DNA from: Yarrowia lipolytica
Lineage: Eukaryota; Ascomycota; Dipodascomycetes; Dipodascales
NCBI RefSeq assembly: GCF_001761485.1
Contig: NC_090775.1
Coordinates: 372,001 to 436,000, forward strand
Reading direction: 5' to 3'
DNA length: 64,000 bases
A program made the position numbers and the translations under genes. Shown one piece after another: positions 19,893 to 29,219 of the stretch. The notes under the pieces are model-generated. The model had not been told where the DNA came from, did no database searches, and saw nothing but the letters and a program-made list of their open reading frames with translations. Numbering within the stretch: position 1 is the first letter of the stretch; the number at the start of each line of letters is the position of its first letter.

Positions 19893-22889
19893 CTACTGCT
19901 TTCTATACTTCCTCGGAGGCACCAACCTGGGAATGCTTTTCTGCCTCTGACCTTGCGGCGGCTCGGTTGGGCCCAGTTGCAACGACGCAGTCTTCTGAGC
20001 CAGACCCTTCTCTGGCAGCTCGTTCTCCTTGTCGTCCAACTGGCCATACGATCGTTTTCTTCGAGGAGATTCGTTGACAGATGCAGGCACAATAATAGCA
20101 GGAACTGAGGTTGATCTGGTGGCTTTGACTGGTGGTGGCTGTGTGTATTGCATAAGAGGTAATGCTGTTGGCTGATCAGACGATAACGTCTCAGGAACAC
20201 TCTCTCCACACGTCGTCAACATCTCTCTCACGCAAGTCTCCAGCTCATTATCAGACTGCTGAATAGACCGCTTGAAGGGGTCCACCACATGCAAAACACC
20301 ATCAATGTCCTTAGCTTGAGAACTAGGAGTGACAAGAGTAGCCAACAGACCGTTCAGACTAGCTTGAGTCGAAGTCTGCAAGTTGGCCAGGGCATCTGGA
20401 ACAGCACTCTGGGCATGATCGGTTTCGAGTCGGGCCTTGGCCACGGCCTCAGACAGAGCACTCAGCTGGCCAACAAGAGCCTGCTGTCGCTCTTCAAGAG
20501 CCATCTTGGCCTCCGCTGTCAACTCAGACGCACTGTGAGAGAGCCCACTGCTATCGGAAGCAGTCTTGGCAGCAGCACAAGAAGCCAAAAGAGACCGTCG
20601 AGCAGAGCCCATAGTATCTTTAAAGGCATTGTAGTTGGAACTGACGGTGCATCGGCTATCGTACAATGCGGAGCCCACAGCAGCTGCCTGTTTCTTCTCC
20701 AGTTGCACCTTTTGGTCAAGCAATCCAAACAGCTCTGATGAAGAGTGGTCCTGAGTTTGTCCCCAGGATATGATCAATCTGGAAACATCATTGACCAGTT
20801 CCTGACGCGACTGCTTCTCATGGTGTTGATGGGCCTTGAGTTTTTCAGAGAGTTTTTGGTTCTCAGATGCCAGAAGTCGAACCAGAGAAGCCAGCTCGGA
20901 CTCGGCAATAGACTGCTTGTCGTCAAACGCCGTGACCTGTCGATCAACTCCTCCATTGAGCTCCTTGAACGCGTCTTCCAAATACATGGAGATCTTGCCC
21001 GTGCTGTCACTCACTTGCTTTGAGAAGCCCCTCATTTCGTTTTGCAGACCCACCATACCCTTCTCCCAACTCTTTGCGGCCTCCTCCAGGCCAGCAGCAA
21101 CCCTGCCTGCAAGCTCCTCTTTGACCTTCTCGATTCCAGCCACAATTTCACCTGTCGTCGTCGCACTCTGGTTCTGAGTAACGAGAACACTCTTAAACTG
21201 GTCGCCCAAGTTGGCCAACGAGTGCTTTATCGACGAAGAAACACTCTCCAGACTGCTCACCTGGATCTTGGAAGAAGACGCGAGCTTCTCCATCAGCGCG
21301 TTCTCAAACTGCTGCTGGGAAGACCGCATGGAAGAGACATGTCCATATGTCTGATTGGCCATAAGCGCCATACTGCTCTTGAGGGTCTCATGGGCACTCT
21401 GGGCCTGTTTGGTTTTGGACTTTTCGCTGTCCAGCTCCCGTTTAGCCTCGAGATAACACACCTGCGACTTTTCCGCGTCGTCACGCGTGCGTTTCATCTG
21501 GCCGTCAAAAACATCCAGCTTTCGCTGCTGTTCGGCTGTCTGAGTGCGTAACGAAGCTAATTCAGCCTCCATGGCCCGGTAGTTTGCCTCTGCTATCTGG
21601 AATCCATTGTTCTTCTGAGCAGCCAGCAGATCCGAGCGCAGCTTTTCGTTGAGCACCGTGAACTCCTTGAGTAAGATGCGCTTTTGAATGTGGTTCATCT
21701 GGGGCTTGTTTTTGATGTTTTTGGCTCTAGAAGCGTACTCCAGAGTGTTGACAGTCTCCTCAAGATTCACACGCGCGGGAGAAACGGTCGCAATAATGTA
21801 TGTGCGCGTCCCTCCTCCAAGAGAGTCGTAAAGAAGACGAGTGAGGTTAGAATCTCGATAAGGAACATGCTGGGCTTTGTCAACAAGAGCGTTGATGACT
21901 CTTCCAAGGGTCAACAGGCTCTTGTTGATCTTTCCAGCCTCCACGGCCTGTTTGTTGACTGCCCCTGAGTTTTTGATACTTTCCGAACCTGCAAGGTCCA
22001 CGAGATTGATTTTAGCAGTTCGAGCAACCTCCATAGATCCCGGCACCATGATACTCAGAGTGAGTGTGAAAACCATATGTGACCGACTGGAATGATCGTT
22101 CATTTGCGTGGCAGCAACGTGTCTTCGTCTGAGACCTTCTCTGAGAACGTGGAGACCCTGTGCACTGGAATTGAGATACACCTCGTCCAAACCATCCACC
22201 TTGACTCCATCACGTTCCACAAATAGCTTCACCGTCTTGGGTTTCTCCGTGGTATCGTTCAAGTCTCTGATATCTTCATTGTAGAGCTCCAGAAAGGTGC
22301 ATTTGACGGCGTAGTCCAGCCCCTCAATCTCCAGACGTCTGAATAATGAATGAATAACACGGGGAATGATTCCGGCCTCATGCGACAATCCGCCCACGTC
22401 ACTCTGGCCCTCCACATCTCCCACCATGGTGTATGTTTTGCCTGTTCCTGTCTGACCGTAGGCGAATATCGTACAGTTGATACCGTCCATCACATGTTGC
22501 AGCACCGGGGCCACCACTCCATCATACACCATGTTCTGGTCCGACTCGGGGCCATAAACCTGGTCCACTGTGAACGTCTTTTGGCGCTGGTTATCGTTCA
22601 CAGTGACTGTAGCATCCGCTTCACACGCGTCCACCACCACCTCCGAGTTCTGGTTCTTTTCCCGCTCGTTTCGCGTCCGACTTCGAACCACCACTTTGAT
22701 GTTCTCGCCCGAAATTGATTTCTGTAGCTGGCTCGACGCTGTAGCTGATGTGGACGTTGTTATCGCATCTGGAGCAGGCGACTCTGTAGCGGTCCTCTGA
22801 CGCCGTAATGAAGCTGTACTTGTAGCTTGATGTTTAGCCGCTCCGTGGGAACGAGACCTCATTCCCAAACTGTTGTGGCGCGAAGACAT
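19893..22889 (-). CDS. Kinesin-5 (BimC/Cin8/Kip1/Eg5 family) mitotic motor
   Basis: A 998-residue N-terminal motor kinesin. It has a Ser/Thr-rich head extension (1-60) and then a motor domain at about 62-415. The motor contains P-loop GQTGTGKT at 145-152, switch I NDHSSRSH, switch II DLAGSE and the neck sequence YASRAKNIKNKPQMN that is typical of kinesin-5. Coiled coil follows (about 420-530), then a long stalk. The tail holds SPRRKR, a CDK consensus site (S-P-R-R-K), within an ESPRRKRSYGQLDDKENE segment that loosely resembles the BimC box. Kinesin-5 tetramers cross-link and slide antiparallel spindle microtubules. Saccharomyces has two such motors, CIN8 and KIP1, and this could correspond to either. 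Confidence 0.95.
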   Translation of the reverse strand: MSSRHNSLGMRSRSHGAAKHQATSTASLRRQRTATESPAPDAITTSTSATASSQLQKSISGENIKVVVRSRTRNEREKNQNSEVVVDACEADATVTVNDNQRQKTFTVDQVYGPESDQNMVYDGVVAPVLQHVMDGINCTIFAYGQTGTGKTYTMVGDVEGQSDVGGLSHEAGIIPRVIHSLFRRLEIEGLDYAVKCTFLELYNEDIRDLNDTTEKPKTVKLFVERDGVKVDGLDEVYLNSSAQGLHVLREGLRRRHVAATQMNDHSSRSHMVFTLTLSIMVPGSMEVARTAKINLVDLAGSESIKNSGAVNKQAVEAGKINKSLLTLGRVINALVDKAQHVPYRDSNLTRLLYDSLGGGTRTYIIATVSPARVNLEETVNTLEYASRAKNIKNKPQMNHIQKRILLKEFTVLNEKLRSDLLAAQKNNGFQIAEANYRAMEAELASLRTQTAEQQRKLDVFDGQMKRTRDDAEKSQVCYLEAKRELDSEKSKTKQAQSAHETLKSSMALMANQTYGHVSSMRSSQQQFENALMEKLASSSKIQVSSLESVSSSIKHSLANLGDQFKSVLVTQNQSATTTGEIVAGIEKVKEELAGRVAAGLEEAAKSWEKGMVGLQNEMRGFSKQVSDSTGKISMYLEDAFKELNGGVDRQVTAFDDKQSIAESELASLVRLLASENQKLSEKLKAHQHHEKQSRQELVNDVSRLIISWGQTQDHSSSELFGLLDQKVQLEKKQAAAVGSALYDSRCTVSSNYNAFKDTMGSARRSLLASCAAAKTASDSSGLSHSASELTAEAKMALEERQQALVGQLSALSEAVAKARLETDHAQSAVPDALANLQTSTQASLNGLLATLVTPSSQAKDIDGVLHVVDPFKRSIQQSDNELETCVREMLTTCGESVPETLSSDQPTALPLMQYTQPPPVKATRSTSVPAIIVPASVNESPRRKRSYGQLDDKENELPEKGLAQKTASLQLGPTEPPQGQRQKSIPRLVPPRKYRKQ

Positions 22890-23457
22890 GACGATGGTCG
22901 CGAAGTACTAATTGGTTGTATCGTAGTGATGAAAGGTGTTGTAGAGATCTGACAATTATTAGAGTAATTAGGCTGCTGGGTCGTGCATGAGGTAAACATT
23001 ACCTGGGTCAGAACAGAGAGCCTTCTGAATGAAATCCAGACTAGATTTATGCAGGGTAGAAACGCAGTGAGTTTGTCGTAATTTAAATGAAGACAGAAAA
23101 ACTCCGTCCAACAATAACAAATCACATGACGGTCACAACTACCATATTTACCCGCATTGCACCTCACTCCTCCGCGTTGCCATGACAACAGCCCCAGTGC
23201 ATGTCAGACGCTACCTTCGAACCTTACGTCTTGTTTGGGACTAAACGAACCTCTTTTCGGTTCCTAGTATTAGTAAACAAACAGCTGGGCCTCGTTTATG
23301 TGGAATAATTATCTGAGCGAGCTCTGGTACAGATTGTGTCGTACTCGTAACTGCTGCACCATCAAGTATGTGAGCCACTGGGCTAGGGTATCACAGAGGC
23401 ATGGCTGTGCTTGTAGCAAGACCATGTATACTTCCGGTAGGCGCGCCCTTACCAGGG

Positions 23458-23518
23458 CCGTTACGAGTACGAGTACGATTACGAGTACAAGTACTACGAG
23501 AACAGGTACTGGTAAACT
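23458..23518. repeat. Imperfect hexamer array (ACGAGT/ACAAGT type)
   Basis: The stretch from GCCGTTACGAGTACGAGTACG onward is a degenerate tandem array of ACGAGT, ACGATT and ACAAGT hexamers. It is related to the dispersed GTACAAGTAC motif. Confidence 0.75.
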
Positions 23519-23705
23519 TCTATCTGTTGAATCAATGTCCAGTAAATACTTGTACATACATACTATTGTACTACTCATGAACGCCTTCTATCATAGAGGA
23601 GACTCAGAGTCTTATCTTTGGATCTTATCATCCTGGGAAGTGTTGAGCTACAGTATGTACTCTCGTATTTGTATAGTTCTTAGATATGACTAGAAAGAAA
23701 CTCAT

Positions 23706-23746
23706 ATTTGTACTCGTACCGGTACTTGTACTTGTACTTGTATATC
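23706..23746. repeat. Tandem TTGTAC hexamer array
   Basis: Repeated GTACTCGTACCGGTACTTGTAC followed by further CTTGTA hexamers. It is the reverse orientation of the array 200 bases earlier. Confidence 0.75.
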
Positions 23747-23808
23747 TTGCGAGAACAATCCTGACATACTCTGCTACAATGAAGAATACCGCCTATACAA
23801 GTACACCA

Positions 23809-23824
23809 TACAGTACATACTGTA
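23809..23824. repeat. Inverted repeat TACAGTA-CA-TACTGTA
   Basis: Seven-base perfect arms with a two-base spacer, of the same design as the element at 17102-17117. Confidence 0.7.
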
Positions 23825-24062
23825 GGTATACAAGTCGTCTCGGTTCAATTCTACTGTACATATGTCATTCAATTATTGAGCTGTTGTGGTTGCTACTCAT
23901 TCAGCAAGTATATATCGCCTGTTGATACAGGGCAGTCATGCTGATACAACATCCTCTCAGAGCAAGCAAGCTCTTCGATTCTGGTATATATGGATGGTGT
24001 TGGCCATCCTCTCGGAGCAAGAAATTTGATATGGCAGCTCCTCGATGTCGGTGGGTTGGCAC

Positions 24063-25256
24063 TTACATCATATCCGTCACGTTCACCGGCATCTCATCGA
24101 TCTGAGTACTATAATACTGCTCGATATCTCTCAGAGTGGTGATATCATCGTTAGTAGCAAAGTTGATCGCCACACCCTTTCGGCCAAATCGACCGGATCG
24201 ACCGATTCGATGGATGTAATTCTCTCGGTTGGGAGGCAGGTCATAATTGATGACCAGCGACACCTGCTGAACATCGATACCTCGGGCCCAAACGTCAGTG
24301 GAGATGAGTACCCGGCTCCTGCCGCTTCGGAACTCGTTCATGATCGAGTCTCGGTCCTTCTGAGCCATATCTCCGTGCATCGAACACACGGTGAAGTTGT
24401 TGTCTTTCATCTGCTGTGTCAGCCAGTCCACCTTCTTTTTCGTGTTGCAGAAGATGACGGCCTGAGTAATAGTCAGTGTGTCGTACAGGTCGCACAGCGT
24501 GTCAAACTTCCACTCTTCTTGCTCAACAGCAATAAAGTACTGCTTGAGTCCCTCCAGCGTCAGCTCGTCTCGCTTAACCAGAATTCGGACCGGATCAGTC
24601 ATGAACTTGGAGGTCATCTCGAGAACAGAGTGAGGCAAAGTAGCACTGACAACCACTACCTGAGTGGCTGCAGGCAGGTATCTGTAAATGTCGTAGATCT
24701 GCTCCTGAAAGCCCTTGTTTAGTAGCTCGTCGGCCTCATCGAGAATCAACATCTTGAGGTTCTTGGTTCGAAGACAGCCCTTCTTGATCATATCCAGACA
24801 CCGTCCGGGGGTTCCAGAAACCACCTGCTGACCAGCCTCCAGCTTCTTCATGTCCACCGACAACGACGTTCCACCAATGCAAGCATGGCACTGGACATTC
24901 ATGTAGTCGCCCAGAGCCAGAATGACGCTCTGGATCTGGGTGGCCAGTTCTCGTGTCGGAGAAAGAACCATGGCCTGTGTTTCCCGATGCTTGGTGTCAA
25001 TCACCTCCAACATCGAAATAGAGAAAGTGGCTGTCTTTCCCGTTCCGGACTGTGCCTGTGCAATGGTATCTCGACCCTTGATGATCTGTGTGATGGCTCG
25101 AGACTGGATGGCAGAGGGAGCCTCGAAGCCGTACGCGTAGATTCCCCGCAGAAGGTCGTCCTTGAGATCCATCGACTCGAAGGTGGGCGTCACGTCCACG
25201 TCCTTGGACGTCTTGAACTCCAGCTCGTCATCGAGATCTCTATCAAACTCGGCCAT
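24063..25256 (-). CDS. FAL1: DEAD-box RNA helicase Fal1 (eIF4A-III type)
   Basis: A 397-residue DEAD-box helicase, close to the 399 residues of Saccharomyces Fal1. All motifs are present: Q motif (SAIQSRAI), motif I AQSGTGKT at 68-75, Ia PTRELA, II DEAD at 173-176, III SAT at 204-206, and [10 protein letters not shown] near 350. The N-terminal [20 protein letters not shown] and ending [19 protein letters not shown] fit the eIF4A-III/Fal1 branch rather than eIF4A. Fal1 acts in nucleolar 18S rRNA maturation. In other eukaryotes the orthologue is the exon-junction-complex core, and in this intron-containing yeast either role is possible. The start was set at MAEFDRD, since 53 upstream codons are not conserved. 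It shares a 139-base divergent promoter with the next gene. Confidence 0.92.
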   Translation of the reverse strand: MAEFDRDLDDELEFKTSKDVDVTPTFESMDLKDDLLRGIYAYGFEAPSAIQSRAITQIIKGRDTIAQAQSGTGKTATFSISMLEVIDTKHRETQAMVLSPTRELATQIQSVILALGDYMNVQCHACIGGTSLSVDMKKLEAGQQVVSGTPGRCLDMIKKGCLRTKNLKMLILDEADELLNKGFQEQIYDIYRYLPAATQVVVVSATLPHSVLEMTSKFMTDPVRILVKRDELTLEGLKQYFIAVEQEEWKFDTLCDLYDTLTITQAVIFCNTKKKVDWLTQQMKDNNFTVCSMHGDMAQKDRDSIMNEFRSGRSRVLISTDVWARGIDVQQVSLVINYDLPPNRENYIHRIGRSGRFGRKGVAINFATNDDITTLRDIEQYYSTQIDEMPVNVTDMM

Positions 25257-25395
25257 AGTAGTTAGTGTGCGTGTTGCAGTTGTAACCTGAATCCTTCTTC
25301 CCTGCAGTGGTACATTTTTTTCTTCATAAACTTCGTGCATATCAAATCTGCACTGTGGAAGCACCTTATCTGAACTTTTGATACTCACAACGACA

Positions 25396-26533
25396 ATGAA
25401 CCACCAGGACCTCAACCAGCTCAGAAGTCTTGTCGTGCTTGTTGGCGGCGGTCTTTGTGCCGGAAAGGTGAGTATTACGGGTCTAAAAGGGGGAAATGGA
25501 TTGTGAAAAGTAGCAAATCAGGATTTGAGATGCACGTTGTCGTCGGTGGTCTTGCAAACAGGCCATCGAGGAAATGATAAAGACAAGTCGTTGTTGCTGA
25601 TCTGTATCACTCAGTTGTTGACTGTGATCTCCATTGCGGCAGTCACGTCTTCAGCTCATATACATCTAGCCTATAAGCCGATGTGGATGCTTGTCTCGAA
25701 GACTACCGGTCCAGCTCAATCCGGCCCAGCTGTGTGCCGATTGTTTACAACTTGTCGTCTGAGTGACTTTAAAGCTGCTGCCTCAACTCATGTCATACGG
25801 CCATTCACTACCGTTACTAATCTAGAAAGAGGTATGCAAAGCCGTCGAAGAACGCATCGGCGAGCTAGGCAAGCTCCGAAAACCAAAGGTGCACACCATC
25901 CACATGAACGACTACATATACCCCGGCCACGATCCCAAATACAACGATCATCCTCGTCGATTTGACATTGCTCGTCTGAAGAAGGATGTTGATGAGCTTA
26001 GTGTGCTCAACATTGAGGCTGGTGCCCTGGAGTTCTCAAAGACAGCCACCTACAACGAGTCACGACACAATCTCAGCAACTATGTCGACACATACCACCC
26101 CAACTGGCCCCATGTGGTGCTGATCGAGGGCTACTACGCTCTGTACGACGAGGATCTGCGCAGGCTGAGCAGCATGATGATTTTTGTCGATAGTGACGCT
26201 GACATTCGTCTGTGCCGGCTCGTGGAGAAGAAGGCTGATCCTTCTGGTTCCAATTTGGCCGAGGTGCTGGATGACTACTTTACTCACTCGCGAGTCGAGA
26301 TGTCCAACTTCATCCTGAGCACCAAGGAACACGCTGATGTGGTGCTCCCTAGAGGAGCCGAGCCCATGGGCGTCAAACTTGTCAGTGTGGGACTGTTCAA
26401 TCGGCTGAACCAGGAGGTGATGAGCATTATTGAGGGCGAGCCTGTGGAAAAACAAGAACGTTTGAGGATCCAGAGTAAGTGGGATTTGAGAGAAGAGCAT
26501 TTGGATCAGACGCGGTATGTGGATCTCACGTAA
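25396..26533 (+). CDS. Uridine-kinase-like P-loop protein (DAS2-like), two exons
   Basis: Exons 25396-25467 and 25826-26533 join in phase to a 259-residue protein. The intron is 358 bases (GTGAGT to TTACTAATCTAG). Exon 1 supplies the nucleotide-binding loop [13 protein letters not shown], and exon 2 continues [10 protein letters not shown]. Downstream [19 protein letters not shown] and [18 protein letters not shown] match the uridine kinase/phosphoribulokinase fold, including the lid region (CRLVEKKAD). The P-loop reads GLCAGKK, with Lys where Ser or Thr usually binds magnesium, so activity is uncertain. The closest Saccharomyces protein I can suggest is Das2, a putative uridine kinase. Without exon 1 the protein would lack its ATP-binding loop, which supports the intron. 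Confidence 0.75.
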
Positions 26534-27235
26534 CACGTCTCAATCACATGTCCTAACACACAAGTCCGAACACCCAAGTCCGAACACACAAGTCCAAGCG
26601 TAGCCATTGTTTCTACAACACACTGCTTCAAGGCAATATACAAGAACTACTTGCACCAAATAACCAATATCGCATTAACAAGATATATTATCATGTTGCT
26701 GTAGCAACTACTTGTACATACTGTACGCGGCTCTGATATGTCATCAGCCGATATACAACTGTTAACACGTGAAGACAGGTGAGACTTGGTGGGGTAGTTC
26801 TATAACGGTGTCTCTGCTTTAGCTTGGGTTTCATTAGACTAACTTGGACTACAAGTGTGTAAACCTATGGAGATATTGTAACGGCTTTAGTCTAACTTGG
26901 AGACATGTGACGGCGTGATCTAAGGAGTACAAGTATTGAATATCTATACAAGCAGGAGATGTATGTGAAAACCGCATAGATGACGACATTGTAAAAGTGC
27001 CGTAGTTTCATTACCCATCCATAACTATATCACACTCTATATCTATATCTTTTTGTACTGTCCCCCACATTTCGCTTATTTCGTTCCATCTCAGACCCTA
27101 CCCCGCTGTCTCAGCTTTCATGTGCCCCTCGGAATGCGTGGATGCAGCCGTTAGGTCCGTGCTCCAAACCATATTTAATATGGGGAAGAGGAAGTTGCTC
27201 GAGTTGGAAGAGCTCTTGTTGCCACCTCCCTGCAC
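26534..27235. other. Intergenic region upstream of the THEM6-like gene
   Basis: About 700 bases containing a 3 x 14-base tandem repeat and scattered GTACTTGTAC-type motifs (26713, 26927). A short open frame at about 27119-27238 has no supporting features. No gene was called. Confidence 0.5.
26555..26596. repeat. Tandem repeat, three 14-base units
   Basis: Three units of AACACACAAGTCCG, with one substitution in the second and one in the third, directly after the 3' end of the uridine-kinase-like gene. Confidence 0.85.
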
Positions 27236-27910
27236 ATGAACTCGCTCGCCAAAGTCGCCCTGGCAGCGTATCTCGGCGTGAATGCCAAAAACCTGCTTTT
27301 CGCCTGGCACGTCCGTTTCTTCTACTACTTTTTCCGGTACCTGTTTCTACCGGAAAACCTGCTGGGGTACCCCGAAGCCGAGCTGCCGAAGACGCCGTTC
27401 GAGGAATGCCGCTACGACTCGCGATGCAACCTCCTGGAGCTGGACATCAACATCCACAAAAGTAACGCCACGTACTTTGAGGATCTCGATAGCGCCCGAA
27501 CCAAGCTCATTGTGTGGGTGCTCAACCGGTTCCTCAAGGACTCCAAGAAGAACGATGGCTCGTGGGCCTTCATTCCGATCGGATCCGTCTACTGCAACTT
27601 CAAAAACGAAATTGCCCCGTTCCAGAAATACACCATGGTGTCGCGAGTCATTGGATGGGACCACAAGTGGTTTTTTGTCGAGAGCCAGTTTGAAATGAAC
27701 GACCCCAAGAACCCCACCATCGCGGCGACAGCCATCACAAAGTACGTCATCAAGGACGGACGGAGAACTGTGCCTCCGGGCGAGGCGTTTCGACGGGCCG
27801 GATACAGCGAGGAGGATCTGGTCAAGGGCATTTCGGAGTTTAAGCGTCTGGGTCTCCAGCGGTTTATTGATATTGAGGAGATTGGGGCTACTCCTAGAGC
27901 CAAGTTGTGA
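27236..27910 (+). CDS. THEM6-like hot-dog-fold (thioesterase superfamily) protein
   Basis: A 224-residue protein with a hydrophobic N-terminus (about 5-40, containing LLFAWHVRFFYYFFRYLFLP) that could anchor it in a membrane. The following segment, LELDINIHKSNATYFEDLDSARTKL, has the arrangement of the hot-dog helix of THEM6 and 4-hydroxybenzoyl-CoA-thioesterase-like proteins (xNxHxNNxxYxxxxDxxR). A beta-rich region with VSRVIGWDHKWFFVESQF follows, as in the same fold. The normal catalytic Asp or Glu cannot be assigned by eye, and THEM6 proteins have no firmly established reaction. I therefore call the superfamily only. Confidence 0.7.
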   Translation: MNSLAKVALAAYLGVNAKNLLFAWHVRFFYYFFRYLFLPENLLGYPEAELPKTPFEECRYDSRCNLLELDINIHKSNATYFEDLDSARTKLIVWVLNRFLKDSKKNDGSWAFIPIGSVYCNFKNEIAPFQKYTMVSRVIGWDHKWFFVESQFEMNDPKNPTIAATAITKYVIKDGRRTVPPGEAFRRAGYSEEDLVKGISEFKRLGLQRFIDIEEIGATPRAKL

Positions 27911-28027
27911 TGCGATAGATGATGGTAGAGTCTTCAGTGGATTTGAGTAGACATTTATCAATTCCAAGTACTACAAATTTTCAAGTAGGGTGAGACAAAT
28001 CAATTGCTGTTGGTGTAGTTATAATAG

Positions 28028-28072
28028 CTCCTTCCTTTTTTTTTCTTTTTTTTTTTTTCTTCTTTTTTTTTT
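28028..28072. promoter_or_regulatory. 45-base pure pyrimidine tract upstream of FRG1-like gene
   Basis: The stretch consists entirely of C and T, mostly T runs, and ends 103 bases before the FRG1-like ATG. Such tracts exclude nucleosomes in yeast promoters; that role is inferred here. Confidence 0.6.
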
Positions 28073-28175
28073 GTTGTGCCTTTAATATATCGTCTCACAA
28101 TGCACAGTAATGCACGATACATCTCAAACTGAAACACAACATCATCACCATCAAGAGTCACGACGAGTCTCCAAA

Positions 28176-29012
28176 ATGGTCAAAAAACTCTCGTTCAAAG
28201 GCGACAAGAAGACAAAGAAGCCCAAGGCAAGCTCGTCCAAGGGCAGCGACAAAAAACGACCCAGAATCGACCCAGTTGAAGACGATCAGGCAGCGGGATG
28301 GATCTCGGCCAAATCGTCAGAAGAATTCCATGGACCCACTTTGTTGGTGACTACCAGTGAAGGCAAGCCATGCTGTTTTGTGTATGAAAATAGCGGCGAC
28401 GCAGAAGACAAAACCCACTCTCCTACAATGGCAGTATCATTCGACCTCGATACAGTTGACAAGAGTCTCGACACAGCTGAACCGACATCTACACAGCAAG
28501 TTCTCCTTCTCTCGCCGTTGGAATTCGACACAAATAAACGGACAATTGATATCGACGAGACGGTGGCGAGGTTTGCTCTCAAAGTTCCGTCTCTGGGCGT
28601 CTTTCTGGGCGTGGATAAGGCTGGAGTAGTCTCGCTGGACAGTGTTGCCATCGGTACTCCGCAGCAGTTTACTTTCAAAAGAGAAAAAGGCGACGCGGGG
28701 GTTTCGTGGACGATAAAAACGTCCTATGATGCTTATATTGAGATCAAGAACGGTAAGATCAACCTTACTGAAGATGGAGCAAAAGCATCAAAGTTCACAG
28801 TAAGACTTCAATCGTCTCACAGAAAGAAGACCACGGCCGAAAAACAGGCGGTGACATACTATGCCATGAGTACAAAGGCCCTGGAGGAGCGTGCTGGAAG
28901 ATCTCTTGATCCTGATGAGGTTGTCAAGTTGAAGAAGTCTAACAAGGAGGGTAATCTGAACGAGGCCTTGTTGGACCTGAGACAGAAAGGCAAGAGTGAT
29001 ACGTATTGCTAG
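28176..29012 (+). CDS. FRG1-like protein (beta-trefoil RNA/actin-associated)
   Basis: A 278-residue protein. It begins with a lysine-rich nuclear/nucleolar-type region (MVKKLSFKGDKKTKKPKA) and continues into an FRG1 domain. Family features include GWISAKSSEEFHGPTLL near residue 39, the actin-like trefoil repeats VPSLGVFLGVDKAGVVS and SYDAYIEIKNGKI, and the terminal LLDLRQKGKSDTYC, a characteristic FRG1 ending (RxKxKxDxxC). FRG1 proteins are nucleolar and spliceosome-associated, and the human gene was studied in facioscapulohumeral dystrophy. An in-frame ATG lies upstream at 28110, but the conserved FRG1 N-terminus starts at MVKK, so 28176 is preferred. Saccharomyces lacks an obvious counterpart. 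Confidence 0.88.
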   Translation: MVKKLSFKGDKKTKKPKASSSKGSDKKRPRIDPVEDDQAAGWISAKSSEEFHGPTLLVTTSEGKPCCFVYENSGDAEDKTHSPTMAVSFDLDTVDKSLDTAEPTSTQQVLLLSPLEFDTNKRTIDIDETVARFALKVPSLGVFLGVDKAGVVSLDSVAIGTPQQFTFKREKGDAGVSWTIKTSYDAYIEIKNGKINLTEDGAKASKFTVRLQSSHRKKTTAEKQAVTYYAMSTKALEERAGRSLDPDEVVKLKKSNKEGNLNEALLDLRQKGKSDTYC

Positions 29013-29219
29013 AAATCTGGTTATGCGAGTGCCAAAAACTACCAAAAACTCCAAACTCCCTATCTATAAGCCATATTGTGTTCCGTCCTGTCTCCCACGA
29101 GCTTCTGGTCCTCACTACCCTCGACTTCTACCGTGAACACCTATCCTCCAATACTTGTACTCGTTTCTGTGGTTTGGTTTGGACATATGCATATAAATAA
29201 AAACTAACTAATCATCTCC

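Larger units (their letters stand above)
22890..24062. other. 1.2-kb intergenic region rich in GTAC-containing repeats
   Basis: This lies between kinesin-5 and the FAL1 3' end. No gene was seen. It contains imperfect hexamer arrays at 23458-23518 and 23706-23746 and a TACAGTA inverted repeat. Two related segments containing catcctctcagagcaag and catcctctcggagcaag lie at about 23951 and 24006. Confidence 0.5.

Noticed and set aside
22950-23020. Possible 5' UTR intron of kinesin-5 on the minus strand (GTAATG to CTAATAATTGTCAG)
   Set aside because: The donor differs from GTGAGT, and the branch-to-acceptor distance is longer than in the other introns.
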